Source of the DNA: Erysipelotrichia bacterium
GTDB lineage: Bacteria > Muiribacteriota > Ozemobacteria > Ozemobacterales > Ozemobacteraceae
Assembly (NCBI GenBank): GCA_009928855.1
Contig: SABV01000003.1
Span: forward strand, 1-43,119
Length of the DNA stretch: 43,119 nucleotides
Reading direction: 5' to 3'
A program made the translations under genes and the position numbers. Below the pieces are notes generated by a model, which ran no database searches, had not been told where the DNA came from, and saw only the letters and a list, made by a program, of their open reading frames with translations. This document shows, in pieces, positions 17,501 through 26,456 of this stretch. Numbering within the stretch: position 1 is the first letter of the stretch; the number at the start of each line of letters is the position of its first letter.

Positions 17501-17714
17501 GTCGCTCTTTGGTGCGTTCAAGAAGATCTATTCTGAGTTTCTCAAGTTTGGGGTCGAATTCGTCTTTGCTGAGCTCCTGACGAAGAAGCTCCATGTATGC
17601 TTCCCCATACATTCTGGCGCTGAGGAACTTGCGCAGTGATACGTAGTCTTCGGAGGCGGCAGACAAAGCAACCGTTTTGCCCGCAAAAATAATTGCAAAA
17701 AGCAGGAGCAGCAA
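14580..17714 (-). CDS. large TPR-repeat protein with signal/TM segments and acidic Pro-rich linkers
   Basis: ORF 1044 aa. N-terminal hydrophobic segment, TPR motifs (e.g. PAIFTILADINFHQGKLEEASANISKAL), central TM (VNIGFGIFALMFLTVFLLRL), D/E/P-rich linkers. Confidence 0.85.
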   Translation of the reverse strand: MLLLLFAIIFAGKTVALSAASEDYVSLRKFLSARMYGEAYMELLRQELSKDEFDPKLEKLRIDLLERTKERLNKQARINPDDPAIFTILADINFHQGKLEEASANISKALENKSGPVANYVFAKILFRKGNLTQAFDQMGTVLESMPDSPVVFEDFQFLYSCKSYGVATARKICRNTNFLKRSTPVAGAAEIPEAPESPFENDPTIVTAPTQTQNTNQPQPIESAQINDGNDDDSPLPDETEQNNLPDDPGTEISELPDTQLPEPVDGTEIERPLPVGVATETEVENPAEDPEKEKIKKAEYWLNQAAKQIENRRYDDADNNWKKAVELYPGLPGKDEIRSQLDTKFDLFKRYKKAKELFEAEKYDQAIPTLEEAYKEEPIRFKEAAFLIGKSYLLRPEPDYDNALKYLAIVLEDKDTDPLFRRDIEWTKLEILYGTRRYEDADSIFQNFMKNEESFTRNQVNFNQLRYGLWYEINKTWVNIGFGIFALMFLTVFLLRLMPALTFSLSDPVASAKKAFEKARFDRAISLAEKALTKKQPVQIERELLEILTKAHFELKNFVRCQENARIILEKFPGNTTAWGYLAKASMASHDTSNEAITMYEAIYTENPHKTEYLPVLAKHYAETKNKTVEAMGVLFTYYQNGSKEPPVIIALAEGYVQNRSMGKEVITVLEDALKIKDKIEFRELLARNFAKAGQYADAARECIKVLNENINNMGIHVVYTSSMKKLKMVNEAIAQYEDFMRHYPGNPQLMEIIAGLKKDATGFSSETEESILSDIPDELPMPDLPEPGSYDNDGLDIDSFVEPPPKGFEDDNGQNIPLPDFLKNDEYAFNYEQPTPAPDVPLPASAINLPTLNPFDDSDTIFDDFVGDLPEELGGNKAEDLSIGNFATQNMVTEDDLLTEIPPIAPPTPQNHINGTDRVTAPSQLSAAREKAAKKKWDEVIGLLSPEFASERNKDTGLLLADAWLQKGKAGMAMEIIETLDFDPEIMGENIKDVLYRTGVALETEKKYTEALKIYDMICNVDINYKDAFDRSDKIYTRQKS

Positions 17715-17781
17715 AAAAAACGATTTTTTGCTGTGAATAGTGCTGTTCTGTGTGAAATCTATTGGTTTCAGGGATTGTTCC

Positions 17782-20358
17782 TTAGCAGAGATTTTTGCCG
17801 CAATATTGGCAACAATAGTCTTTAGATGAATTCAACTGATTGCAGTGTGGGCAGACGGCCTGACCCGATGCTGATTGCTGTTCGTCGGGCTGCGAAGCCG
17901 AAGGGCCACGCCTGTTTTCTTCGTTTAAAACGAGTTTTTGGGTTTCTTTCAGGCCGTTCTGAAATGCAACGTTATATGGATTGTTCTTAAGAAAATTAGC
18001 ATATATTTCGAGCAGGTCATTAAGGCGTTGCTGCTTATGGTAGGCTTCTCTAAGAACAGAGTGAACAAGTTCGTTGTTGACATCAGAGTTTATGACCTGC
18101 TCGCAGAGTTGCAGACAACTGTCAAACTGCCGTAATTTGAGGTGTATGCGGGCAACTCCAAGCAAAAATTCGGCTTCAGGAGAGCCAAGTTCCATCATTT
18201 TCTGGAATACTTTCATAGCTTTGTCATCGCTGCGAAGCTTTTTGAGATAATACCGACCAAGAGGCTTGAGAACATCGGGATTATTCGGATCCAGGTTGAG
18301 CCACTGTTCCAATATTTTGACGCCATCTTCGGAAAGGGTTTTTTGTTGTGTGTAATGCGAGCCCAGTAAGGATACCAGGGCAATGTTACGCGGATCTTTC
18401 TGATAAAGGCTGAGAAGTTCAGGAAGACTTTCCGGGGATAGCATGCGCCTGCCCAGATATGCGTAACCCAGCCATAAATGAGCGTCTTCGTCTTTCGGGT
18501 TAATAGAAATAAGGTGCTTACACTCACCGATTGCCTTGTCATAAATGCCACGCTTCAGATAAGCCTGACCCAGAATGCGTGATATCAGGGCGCCGTCAAA
18601 ATATGTCAGGTTCGGCAGGCGCCTGATTTTCATCAGTTCTTCGATGCATTCTTCAAGCATTTCTTTTTTCAGAAAAGTTTGTGCTTTGCGGATCGACGAA
18701 TTTTTACTGTATTCAGGTAGATATTTATACAGGGCATAGGCAATCCATAAAAGCAGTGCCAATACAATGACCGGAAAGATTTTTTTCCACTTGGCAGTGC
18801 TCGAAGCCAGCAACTTGTCGTTTATTTCAGGATAATCAGGATCAGAGTCGTAAATTTCCTTGAAATATTTGAATGCCATGTCTTTTTCGTCTTTTTTGAG
18901 AAGAATCGAGGCAATGACGAACTTGGCACGATTGTTTTCTTTTTGGATTGTAAGCTGATAGCGTGCTTCTTCGAGAGCTTTGTCTTCGTTGCCTGTTTTC
19001 CAGTAGGCTTCAGCCAGATAACTGGGCAGCTGAACATCGAAGTTCTTAGGCAATTGCGACAGGTATTTGAGTGAATCCTCGTATTCATAGGCGTTTCTGG
19101 CGTCGAGAGCTTTTTTCCAGAGAGTTGCGTGATCATCTGATGTTTTTATTTTTGCAATTTCTGATTCAAACTGTTGCCTGAAGCGGTTTTGTGCCGTGTC
19201 CAGTTCTATGATTGCCATGCCCCTGTTAAAACATGTTGCGGCATCTTTCTCGTTTCCTGCTTCATTGAATTGCTTGCCGCGCCGCAAAAATCCTTCTATT
19301 AAAGCTGATCTGCCTTCTTGGTCTCTAGGCAGCCTGTCTGGCCGGCCAAGAAGTTTGAGAAGGCTGTCTTCCTTTTTTGAGGCTTCTTCTAGTAACTTCT
19401 GCGCTTCAGCATTTTCTGGCTCTACAGACACAACGTATTCGAGCATATCTCGGGCCTCAAGCCAGCTGCCATTTTTTACCATTTTTTGGGCTTCAGTCAT
19501 GCTTTGTTTGGCATCTCTAGACTGGGTTAGCTTGTCGAGAGCCGCTTGCGCCGACTCATTACCCGGAGACAGCTCTTCTGCACGCTTTAATATTTCTATG
19601 GCTGCTTCATTATTGCCGGCTTCTTTTTCGGTCTGGGCCTGTTTTACCAGCTCTTGCACTGCCTGCGACTGTTTTTCTTTTATCGTGTTCAAAAGCTGTT
19701 TTATCGAATCCGGATTTTTCAGTGAATATTTGGAAGCGTTATCTGCGTGGATTCTGGCTGTATTCAGATTGTTTTTTTGCAATTCGATGGTTGCCATAGT
19801 GAAAAAGAGCTGACCCATCTCTTCAGAATCATAACGGGTTCGCAAAGACGGATTTTGAGCGATTAGTTTCTCGCCCATGGCAAGTGCTTTTTCCTGATGG
19901 TTAGCTGCAATAAGCCGATCGATTATTTTAAGCCCGATTCCGATTTCGCTGGGGTTTACCTGTACAATTTCGTTCAGAATCTGTTCTAATGCCGTTGTAT
20001 CTTTTGATTTTTCAATAGCGGGCAGGCTCTCTTTGAGCACCTTGGCGTAAGCCTCAGCGTAATTTGTGTTTTCTGGCTCAAGACCCTGCGCTTTTTTGAG
20101 CATTTTGACCATTTCATCGCGTTTATTGCGCAATTTTAGCAATTTCGCCGCGTTAAAATAGGGTTCGGCCCAGGCCGGTTCGAGTTGCATTGCCTGCTTC
20201 AAATGCAGGATTGCTTCTTGATGATGCCCGCTGTCGATTGCCAGAAGGCCCTTGCGATTCAGTTCTCTGGCTGCTTCTGATTGTGCAAAAACAGAGATAC
20301 TGGAAATAAAAAACACTGCTAAGATGCAGACAGCAAAAAAAATCTTAAAGCGGTTCAT
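17782..20358 (-). CDS. TPR-repeat membrane protein with C-terminal zinc ribbon
   Basis: Track ORF starts at 20439. ATG at 20358 (MNRFKIFFAVCILAVFFISSISVFAQ) has RBS GAGGAAG and a signal peptide, so it is preferred. TPRs throughout, TM IFPVIVLALLLWIAYALYKYL, C-terminal CPHCNQLNSSKDYCCQYCGKNLC. Confidence 0.87.
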   Translation of the reverse strand: MNRFKIFFAVCILAVFFISSISVFAQSEAARELNRKGLLAIDSGHHQEAILHLKQAMQLEPAWAEPYFNAAKLLKLRNKRDEMVKMLKKAQGLEPENTNYAEAYAKVLKESLPAIEKSKDTTALEQILNEIVQVNPSEIGIGLKIIDRLIAANHQEKALAMGEKLIAQNPSLRTRYDSEEMGQLFFTMATIELQKNNLNTARIHADNASKYSLKNPDSIKQLLNTIKEKQSQAVQELVKQAQTEKEAGNNEAAIEILKRAEELSPGNESAQAALDKLTQSRDAKQSMTEAQKMVKNGSWLEARDMLEYVVSVEPENAEAQKLLEEASKKEDSLLKLLGRPDRLPRDQEGRSALIEGFLRRGKQFNEAGNEKDAATCFNRGMAIIELDTAQNRFRQQFESEIAKIKTSDDHATLWKKALDARNAYEYEDSLKYLSQLPKNFDVQLPSYLAEAYWKTGNEDKALEEARYQLTIQKENNRAKFVIASILLKKDEKDMAFKYFKEIYDSDPDYPEINDKLLASSTAKWKKIFPVIVLALLLWIAYALYKYLPEYSKNSSIRKAQTFLKKEMLEECIEELMKIRRLPNLTYFDGALISRILGQAYLKRGIYDKAIGECKHLISINPKDEDAHLWLGYAYLGRRMLSPESLPELLSLYQKDPRNIALVSLLGSHYTQQKTLSEDGVKILEQWLNLDPNNPDVLKPLGRYYLKKLRSDDKAMKVFQKMMELGSPEAEFLLGVARIHLKLRQFDSCLQLCEQVINSDVNNELVHSVLREAYHKQQRLNDLLEIYANFLKNNPYNVAFQNGLKETQKLVLNEENRRGPSASQPDEQQSASGQAVCPHCNQLNSSKDYCCQYCGKNLC

Positions 20359-20396
20359 GACTTCCTCATTTTTCTCAAGTATGACCGCTTGACAGT

Positions 20397-21713
20397 CTAA
20401 GTTATTTTTGAAAGTTTTGCCAGTGCTTTTAGTGCGCATCTTCTGACGTCGGGGTCAGAGTCTCCGGTCAGGTCCTGTAAAACATCGCCAAACTGAAGAG
20501 CGCCAATTTCGCCAAGTGCCCAGGCTGCTGACGACCGCATCTGTTTATGCGAAGACCTGAGCATTTGTTTAAGAGTCAGGATTGCGCCAGTTCCGCCAAG
20601 TTTCCAGAGTGCTGTTGCCGCATTGCTTCTAACACGGTTATGAGAGTCACTAAGCATCGGGAATAACAGTTCGGAATACTGTGAATCTTTGAGCATTCCT
20701 ATTGATTCAACACTGTTGGCACGCACGCGGCCGTCGGTGTCTCGAAGAGCCTTGGCGAGCAAAACCACTGTTCTTGGATCTTCAGATTTTCCGATGCTTT
20801 TGATCATTGTGGCACGCAGTCTGGAATTTTCTTCGCGGCTGTATTTTTCGGTTAGACGGGCAAGGGCAAGATCAGCGCTTAATTTTAGCGCGACTTTGAT
20901 AATTGTATCTCTTATTCCAGGTTCTTCTTCTTTTGCAAAAGCTTCTATGAGGTTGGCAATAACTTTTCCTGAACCTATTTTACCGATACTTAATACGGCG
21001 CGATTTCTCACTGTGGGCGAGATATCGCTCAAAAGACCGATAAGGAGATCTATAGAACGCTCTTCTTGTATTTCGCCCAGAATATAAGCGACCGAAGCTC
21101 TTTTGCGTGTGTTAGGCGATCTGAGTTCTTCCGGTAGTGTGTTAAGGCCGAAGCGAATGCCTTTCATCCAGAGTGCCTTAAGAGCATTAGCTCTGACGCG
21201 GTTGTTGCGGTCTGCTACGAGCACTTTCAGAACTTCAACGATTTCTGGAATATCAATGTCGCCGAGCGCTTCTACAGCGTTAGCTCTTACTCGTTCATCG
21301 GCATAATTAAGAAAAGCCTTCAAAAGCGGCACAAATTCGGCAGACTTGAGAGCGCCGAGTACTTTTATTCCCGTGGCAACCAGCGCCGGGTCTTCTTCTC
21401 GCTTTAAAAAATCACATATGGCAGCCTTTACTTCAGGCTGGTGGCGATTTTGAAGCGCATACAGCGATTCTCCGCGCAAAACACTGTTCGGGGATTCGAG
21501 ATAAGTGATGATCATTCCGATGATTTCAGGGTCAGAAGTCTTTTTTGAGGCTTTCATTGCGGCACACACCACTTCGGGGCGGCCATCGCGAAGGCCTTCA
21601 AGAACGAATTCATCCATGTCTTCAATCGGGTTTCGCAACAGACCCTTCAGGCAGAACAGCCTTACGCTTTTATCCCTATCCTGGAAAAGTTTCTTCAGGG
21701 TTTTATAATCCAT
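20397..21713 (-). CDS. HEAT-repeat protein
   Basis: ORF 438 aa of repeats such as DERVRANAVEALGDI, NRVRANALKALWM, GRVRANSVESIGML, NRVRSNAATALWKLG. Confidence 0.93.
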   Translation of the reverse strand: MDYKTLKKLFQDRDKSVRLFCLKGLLRNPIEDMDEFVLEGLRDGRPEVVCAAMKASKKTSDPEIIGMIITYLESPNSVLRGESLYALQNRHQPEVKAAICDFLKREEDPALVATGIKVLGALKSAEFVPLLKAFLNYADERVRANAVEALGDIDIPEIVEVLKVLVADRNNRVRANALKALWMKGIRFGLNTLPEELRSPNTRKRASVAYILGEIQEERSIDLLIGLLSDISPTVRNRAVLSIGKIGSGKVIANLIEAFAKEEEPGIRDTIIKVALKLSADLALARLTEKYSREENSRLRATMIKSIGKSEDPRTVVLLAKALRDTDGRVRANSVESIGMLKDSQYSELLFPMLSDSHNRVRSNAATALWKLGGTGAILTLKQMLRSSHKQMRSSAAWALGEIGALQFGDVLQDLTGDSDPDVRRCALKALAKLSKIT

Positions 21714-21725
21714 CGCTGTTGGTCC

Positions 21726-22349
21726 TTAGTTGTGGTCTGAGAGAGAAATCTCAAATTCTCGAATAGTTTCTGATTCATCTGAAATAACTATTTTTTCAGG
21801 CAGAACTGATCTAAGTGAAAATGGAGTGCTCTTCAGCGTGGCTCCAACTTTAGTAAGCAGTACTTCGTTGGCATATTTCAAAATTGCAACCCGGTCGTTA
21901 CCGAGCGTAAAAAAGCCATGATAAGAGATTTCAGGTCTCACGTATCCGGCCTGGTCAGGAAGAAATTCAGAGATCAACATTTTGCCATCGCCTGCTCTGT
22001 TGAATATATTTCGGCCACTATCATAAGGGTATACGCTGGTTGCAGCAAACCTGGTATCGATAGTGGCAGAGAGAGTCGGATAAGAAGGCGGCGATATAGG
22101 GTCAGGCATCTTGAGTGGCTGTTTTTGGGTTTCAGCTACTGTGGCTTTCGTTGCCGCAGCCGGTTGAGTTGCTGCTTGAGTTGCTGCCTGAGTTGTAGCG
22201 GCAACGCCGCCCTTGGCTTCAAGTTCTTTGGCAAGACGGGCTGGCTTTAAAACAAACCAGTCGACCATAAGCAGACCCAGAATAAAAGGAACGCCAATTG
22301 CCACAGCTTTGTTGTTTCTAAGATATTGCTGAAATTCCTGTCTGGTCAT
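21726..22349 (-). CDS. PilP/GspC-like inner-membrane anchored T4P component (tentative)
   Basis: ORF 207 aa. N-terminal TM (AVAIGVPFILGLLMVDWFVL), Ala/Thr/Gln linker, C-terminal beta domain YHGFFTLGNDRVAILKYANEVLLTKVGATL, positioned after pilMNO. Confidence 0.6.
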   Translation of the reverse strand: MTRQEFQQYLRNNKAVAIGVPFILGLLMVDWFVLKPARLAKELEAKGGVAATTQAATQAATQPAAATKATVAETQKQPLKMPDPISPPSYPTLSATIDTRFAATSVYPYDSGRNIFNRAGDGKMLISEFLPDQAGYVRPEISYHGFFTLGNDRVAILKYANEVLLTKVGATLKSTPFSLRSVLPEKIVISDESETIREFEISLSDHN

Positions 22350-22373
22350 CTGTTTCGTGTTTACCTTTGTTGG

Positions 22374-22955
22374 TCAGGGGAGAAAGAATGTAGAAAGGGT
22401 TATCTTCAGTGACATGTTGCCTTCTGCATTGGTTATGGGCGGAACAATTTCGAGCTGAGAAACTTTAACAAGTCTTCCAAGGGCGTTTTCGAGTTCCCAT
22501 AGGAACTGTTTCACTTTGTTGTATGAACCATGGACTTTTAAATCAAATTTAAACTCGAGGTAGCTTGATCCTGCTCCGGCTACCGGCATTGGAGCTTTGT
22601 AGGTAGAGTCAAGAATCTGCACATCAAGAGCTTTGGCTTTACGTTGCACCTGTTCGATGAACAGCGTGTAGTTGGCAGATTTTTCAAGAAGTTTTTCAAA
22701 CTTTTCTTTTACTTCCTGGCGCTTGAGGCGAAGTTGCTCGGTAATTTCTGTGACCTGTTGCTGCCGCCTGGCTAATTCAACTTTAGAATCTTCCAGTTTT
22801 TTCTTGAGGCCCGCAATTTCGGTGTTTTTGTTGAGTATCGTCTGCCTCTGGGTTTGATTCACAGAGCCGAGAAAATACAGCAAAGAGACTATAGCGGCGG
22901 CTATAAGTCCGTAGGTTATCGCTCTTTCTAAATTTGATCGAAGTCTGGTCTTCAC
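22374..22955 (-). CDS. pilO: PilO-like type IV pilus assembly protein
   Basis: ORF 193 aa. TM, coiled coil, then ferredoxin-like FDLKVHGSYNKVKQFLWELENALGRLVKVSQLEI. Confidence 0.8.
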   Translation of the reverse strand: MKTRLRSNLERAITYGLIAAAIVSLLYFLGSVNQTQRQTILNKNTEIAGLKKKLEDSKVELARRQQQVTEITEQLRLKRQEVKEKFEKLLEKSANYTLFIEQVQRKAKALDVQILDSTYKAPMPVAGAGSSYLEFKFDLKVHGSYNKVKQFLWELENALGRLVKVSQLEIVPPITNAEGNMSLKITLSTFFLP

Positions 22956-22970
22956 AAAACTTCCTTAAAT

Positions 22971-23537
22971 TTATTTTCGCCCCGGGGCGATATAAGAAAA
23001 CTCTATAATGAACTTCTGTATAGATCCATTGGCTCCCGATACTTCAGTGTTGCTTTTCAACATTGATTTGAACTTGCCGCTTTGTTTGAGTCTCTTTTCA
23101 AACTCCAGAGCGTCAAATATCGAAGAGGCTTCTCCGTTCAGCGTAAAATTAACGTCCATGTTGTTGAAATTTTTGGGACTCAAATCTGTTATCAGAACCC
23201 TTTCAGGGACTGCGGCCTCAAGTGTGGCAAGAAAATCAACCCAGCTGGTGCCAGGGGTGTCGAGATTGCGGTTAATAAAATCTATACTGCTCTTTAATGA
23301 AGTGATCTCACTGATCGGAGGCTGTATTTTTCCCGTTTTATCAATTACTTCGCGCAATTCGGTTTCAACTGAGTCAAAGGTCTTTTGAGCAGCCACCAGT
23401 TCTCCGCGATTTTTAAAAGACATACTACCAACCGCAGAGAGAGTCGTCAAAATAGCGATAAAAGCTATCGCCATGCTTATTATATCTCTGGGCAGGCTCT
23501 TATATTCTTTTGGCAGTAAATCAAATTGAAATTTCAT
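22971..23537 (-). CDS. pilN: PilN-like type IV pilus assembly protein
   Basis: ORF 188 aa. Short cytoplasmic FDLLPKEYKS, TM, periplasmic region WVDFLATLEAAVPERVLITDLSPKN..., typical of PilN. Confidence 0.82.
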   Translation of the reverse strand: MKFQFDLLPKEYKSLPRDIISMAIAFIAILTTLSAVGSMSFKNRGELVAAQKTFDSVETELREVIDKTGKIQPPISEITSLKSSIDFINRNLDTPGTSWVDFLATLEAAVPERVLITDLSPKNFNNMDVNFTLNGEASSIFDALEFEKRLKQSGKFKSMLKSNTEVSGANGSIQKFIIEFSYIAPGRK

Positions 23538-23538
23538 A

Positions 23539-24606
23539 TTACTCCCTTAAGAAACAGCCGCTGGCTGCAGCAAGAGCGTTGCGTTCAGATGCATCTACAG
23601 CGCTGCCGTTGACATAAAGCTGATAAAGTTCTGAAATACACCTGACCTTGGTATTCAGGTTCGTGGCAAGAACTACTTGAATATTTTCATAATTGGCACC
23701 GCCGCCAGAAATTATGATTTCGTGAATGCTGAACTCTCTGAATTTTGTTAAATAGGCTTCGATAGAATTAAAAATTTCGCGACACAGAATTGCAAAAACG
23801 TTTTTGATTACCGTGAAGTTGTATTGAATATCCTGTTCTGGCGAGGCTTCTGGCAGAAAGAAGATTTCGTTGCGTTTAAACTGGTCAGCATCAGGTTCTG
23901 AAACATGAAAGTGCCGGCTCAACTGTTTAGTAAAATCATATGCACCAATTGGACGGTTGTTTATAGCCCTGATCAGGCCATCTTTAAAAACCGCTACTGA
24001 GGTAGATTCGTGTCCAAGGTGTATCAGGCAGATATTTTTACCTTTATTTTCGTCGCTCGTGAGGTAATGCTCAATCAGATTGGCGACGTTGAGAATATTC
24101 ACGTCGATGACAACAGGGTTCAAACCGGCCTGCTGGACAATGCCACCGGCTTCGAGCATATTGTTTTTTATGATCGCCATGGTCAGTATGATTTCGTCTT
24201 CTTCCCAGTTGCCAATATTCTGGTGAACTGTGTACCAGTGATCATACGGAAGCGGCATGATTGGTTCAAAGTCTTCTTTTATCGCCTCATCCATTTCTTT
24301 GCGGGAATAACGTGGCGGCGTTATCAGCATATTTACCAGAGCTGAATGATCAGGGATCATCATAATAGTATTCTCGTAGGGAAGCTTGGCTTCTTTAATG
24401 AGAGATACCGCAGCTTTTTGTATTGGCTCAGGGTCCATAATCGGATATTCGATAAAAGTTGAGGCCACGAAATTTTTAGGCGTATTGGTTGACAGGCATT
24501 TTTTCAGGCGAATTTCACCCGGTGCGGCTGAATCCAGGACCAGCAGACGCATTTCATAGGTCCCAAGCTCCATGACGGTTGTTATTTTCTGACCTGAACT
24601 GATCAT
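23539..24606 (-). CDS. pilM: PilM-like actin-fold type IV pilus assembly protein
   Basis: ORF 355 aa: MELGTYEMRLLVLD, LIHLGHESTSVAVFKDG, IIISGGGANYENIQVVLATNL. Confidence 0.87.
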   Translation of the reverse strand: MISSGQKITTVMELGTYEMRLLVLDSAAPGEIRLKKCLSTNTPKNFVASTFIEYPIMDPEPIQKAAVSLIKEAKLPYENTIMMIPDHSALVNMLITPPRYSRKEMDEAIKEDFEPIMPLPYDHWYTVHQNIGNWEEDEIILTMAIIKNNMLEAGGIVQQAGLNPVVIDVNILNVANLIEHYLTSDENKGKNICLIHLGHESTSVAVFKDGLIRAINNRPIGAYDFTKQLSRHFHVSEPDADQFKRNEIFFLPEASPEQDIQYNFTVIKNVFAILCREIFNSIEAYLTKFREFSIHEIIISGGGANYENIQVVLATNLNTKVRCISELYQLYVNGSAVDASERNALAAASGCFLRE

Positions 24607-24608
24607 TG

Positions 24609-26378
24609 TTAACTTCCCATGTTGATCATGATAAATTCCTCGACCGGTACTTCGCCTTCTAATACTTTTGCAAGACAGCAGTCAGCGAGAGTTTTAACAT
24701 TATGGTTGCGCAAAAACTGAACAAGTTCGCTGTTACTGCGTCTTTGACCAATCATGTCTTTTAATTCCGGCCCGATTTCGACTACTTCATAGAGGCCGGT
24801 TCTGTCTCTGAAACCACTGTTATTACATTGTTTGCAGCCCATGCCACGATAAAGGGTGTGCCCTGAAAGTGTGTCCATGGAGATTCCGAGGGAGGCAGCA
24901 ATGTAAGGAGAGGGATCGACTTCGGTTTTACAGCTTGGACATATTTTTCTGACGAGTCGTTGACCAACCAGAAGACAGAGGGCTGATGCGTAAAGATATG
25001 GGTCGATACCCAGGTTTTCAAGGCGGCTGATGGTTTCTATGGCCGTGTTGGCGTGAATGGTTGAGAAAACCATGTGACCGGTAAGAGCGGCTTTGATTGT
25101 TATTTCTGCTGTTTCGTAATCGCGGATTTCGCCGACCAGAATAATGTCAGGGTCAAGTCGCAGGATTGAACGCAGACCACGTGAAAAAGTCAGGGAGCGA
25201 TTTGCGTCATTTTTGTTTTCTTGAACCTGCATCTGATGAACGCCAGGAATTTTGAATTCCACGGGGTCTTCAACGGTGATGATTTTTTTCTGACGGCTGT
25301 TGATAAGCGAAAGAGCTGAATAAAGCGTAGTTGTTTTGCCTGATCCTGTGGGGCCGGCGAGCAGACACAAGCCCCATGGGCGGCTGATGTTGTGCTCAAA
25401 GACCTGCAGGTCTTCTTCGCGGAAGCCCAGACCTTTGAGGTCAAGATTTACACGCCCTGCATCAAGAACGCGGATTGTGCAGTTCTGTCCATAAATAGAT
25501 GGAAGAATGGCCACGCGGAACTCAATCTGTTGGTTCTTGACGCGAAGTTTGAAGTTGCCGTCCTGTGGCATAAAACGTTCGGTTATGTCAAGATTTGACA
25601 TGATCTTGATGCGCGAAATAATGGCCTGCTGTGCCGCTCTTTCGATTGGCATAATATCGTAAAGAATACCGTCAATTCTGTATCTGACCTGAATTATCTT
25701 TTCAAAAGCTTCGATGTGAATGTCTGATGCTCGCATTTTTACGGCATCAAGAATGATTTTATGTACCAGGGTTACAATCGAGGTCTGGTCTGATTCGCGT
25801 TTGAGTTCTTCGAGGTTGAAGTCACTTTGCGCGGCACCCGAAAAGGTGTCTGTAAGCTGATTTTCTTCTTTACTGAATTCCAATTTAACGTCTTTGAGCA
25901 GATCATCTATGGGGACGTTGTCAAGAACATTCTGAGGCCTGTAAAGGACATCGTTGATAATATAAAGAATCTGGGTTTTAGTTGCCAGAACCCACTTGAT
26001 AAACATATAACCGGTGGCCATCTTGATGCTGTCAAACATTTTAGTGTTTGTCGGGTCAAACACCGCGATGGTCAGAGATTTTGGTTCTTTTCGGATTGGC
26101 AGAAACTTATATGTCTTGATGAGACTTTCGGGTATCTGTCTTATCAGGTCGGTGTTCAGATCTGTGTTATTGAGATTTACAAACTCTATTCCGTGCTGAA
26201 GCGACAAGCCCCTGAAGAGTACTTCTTCTGAAAGAACTTTGTTTTCAATGAGAATTTCACCAATCATTTTGCGTGCCGATGATTGGCGCTTCAGTGCGAC
26301 CTCAAGCTGAGCAGAGGTTATCGCCTGCATTTCGATGAGGATTTCACCGATTCTTTTGCGTTTTAAAAAATCAGCCAT
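24609..26378 (-). CDS. pilB: PilB/GspE-type assembly ATPase
   Basis: ORF 589 aa. MshEN-like N-terminus RIGEILIEMQAITSAQLEVAL, Walker A GPTGSGKTTTLYSAL, ITVEDPVEFK, RLDPDIILVGEIRDYETAE, STIHANTAIETISRL, zinc motif CPSC...CKQC. Confidence 0.96.
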   Translation of the reverse strand: MADFLKRKRIGEILIEMQAITSAQLEVALKRQSSARKMIGEILIENKVLSEEVLFRGLSLQHGIEFVNLNNTDLNTDLIRQIPESLIKTYKFLPIRKEPKSLTIAVFDPTNTKMFDSIKMATGYMFIKWVLATKTQILYIINDVLYRPQNVLDNVPIDDLLKDVKLEFSKEENQLTDTFSGAAQSDFNLEELKRESDQTSIVTLVHKIILDAVKMRASDIHIEAFEKIIQVRYRIDGILYDIMPIERAAQQAIISRIKIMSNLDITERFMPQDGNFKLRVKNQQIEFRVAILPSIYGQNCTIRVLDAGRVNLDLKGLGFREEDLQVFEHNISRPWGLCLLAGPTGSGKTTTLYSALSLINSRQKKIITVEDPVEFKIPGVHQMQVQENKNDANRSLTFSRGLRSILRLDPDIILVGEIRDYETAEITIKAALTGHMVFSTIHANTAIETISRLENLGIDPYLYASALCLLVGQRLVRKICPSCKTEVDPSPYIAASLGISMDTLSGHTLYRGMGCKQCNNSGFRDRTGLYEVVEIGPELKDMIGQRRSNSELVQFLRNHNVKTLADCCLAKVLEGEVPVEEFIMINMGS

Positions 26379-26456
26379 GAATAAAGTTTGTCCTTCCTCA
26401 TAAATATCGGCACATCATATTTTATAATTAGTTCATTTTTAAGCATAAGAACAGAG

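Noticed and set aside
19196-19813. 205-aa plus-strand ORF antisense to the TPR/zinc-ribbon gene (also 9609..10202, 9092..9529, 15901..16311, 30054..30530)
   Set aside because: Ser/Leu/Phe-rich shadow translations opposite clearly real genes with recognisable domains; no RBS support or recognisable motif.
22161-22200. Short GTTGCTGC(T/C)TGA imperfect tandem repeat
   Set aside because: Encodes an Ala/Thr/Gln linker (ATTQAATQAATQPAA) in the PilP-like protein; ordinary low-complexity coding repeat.
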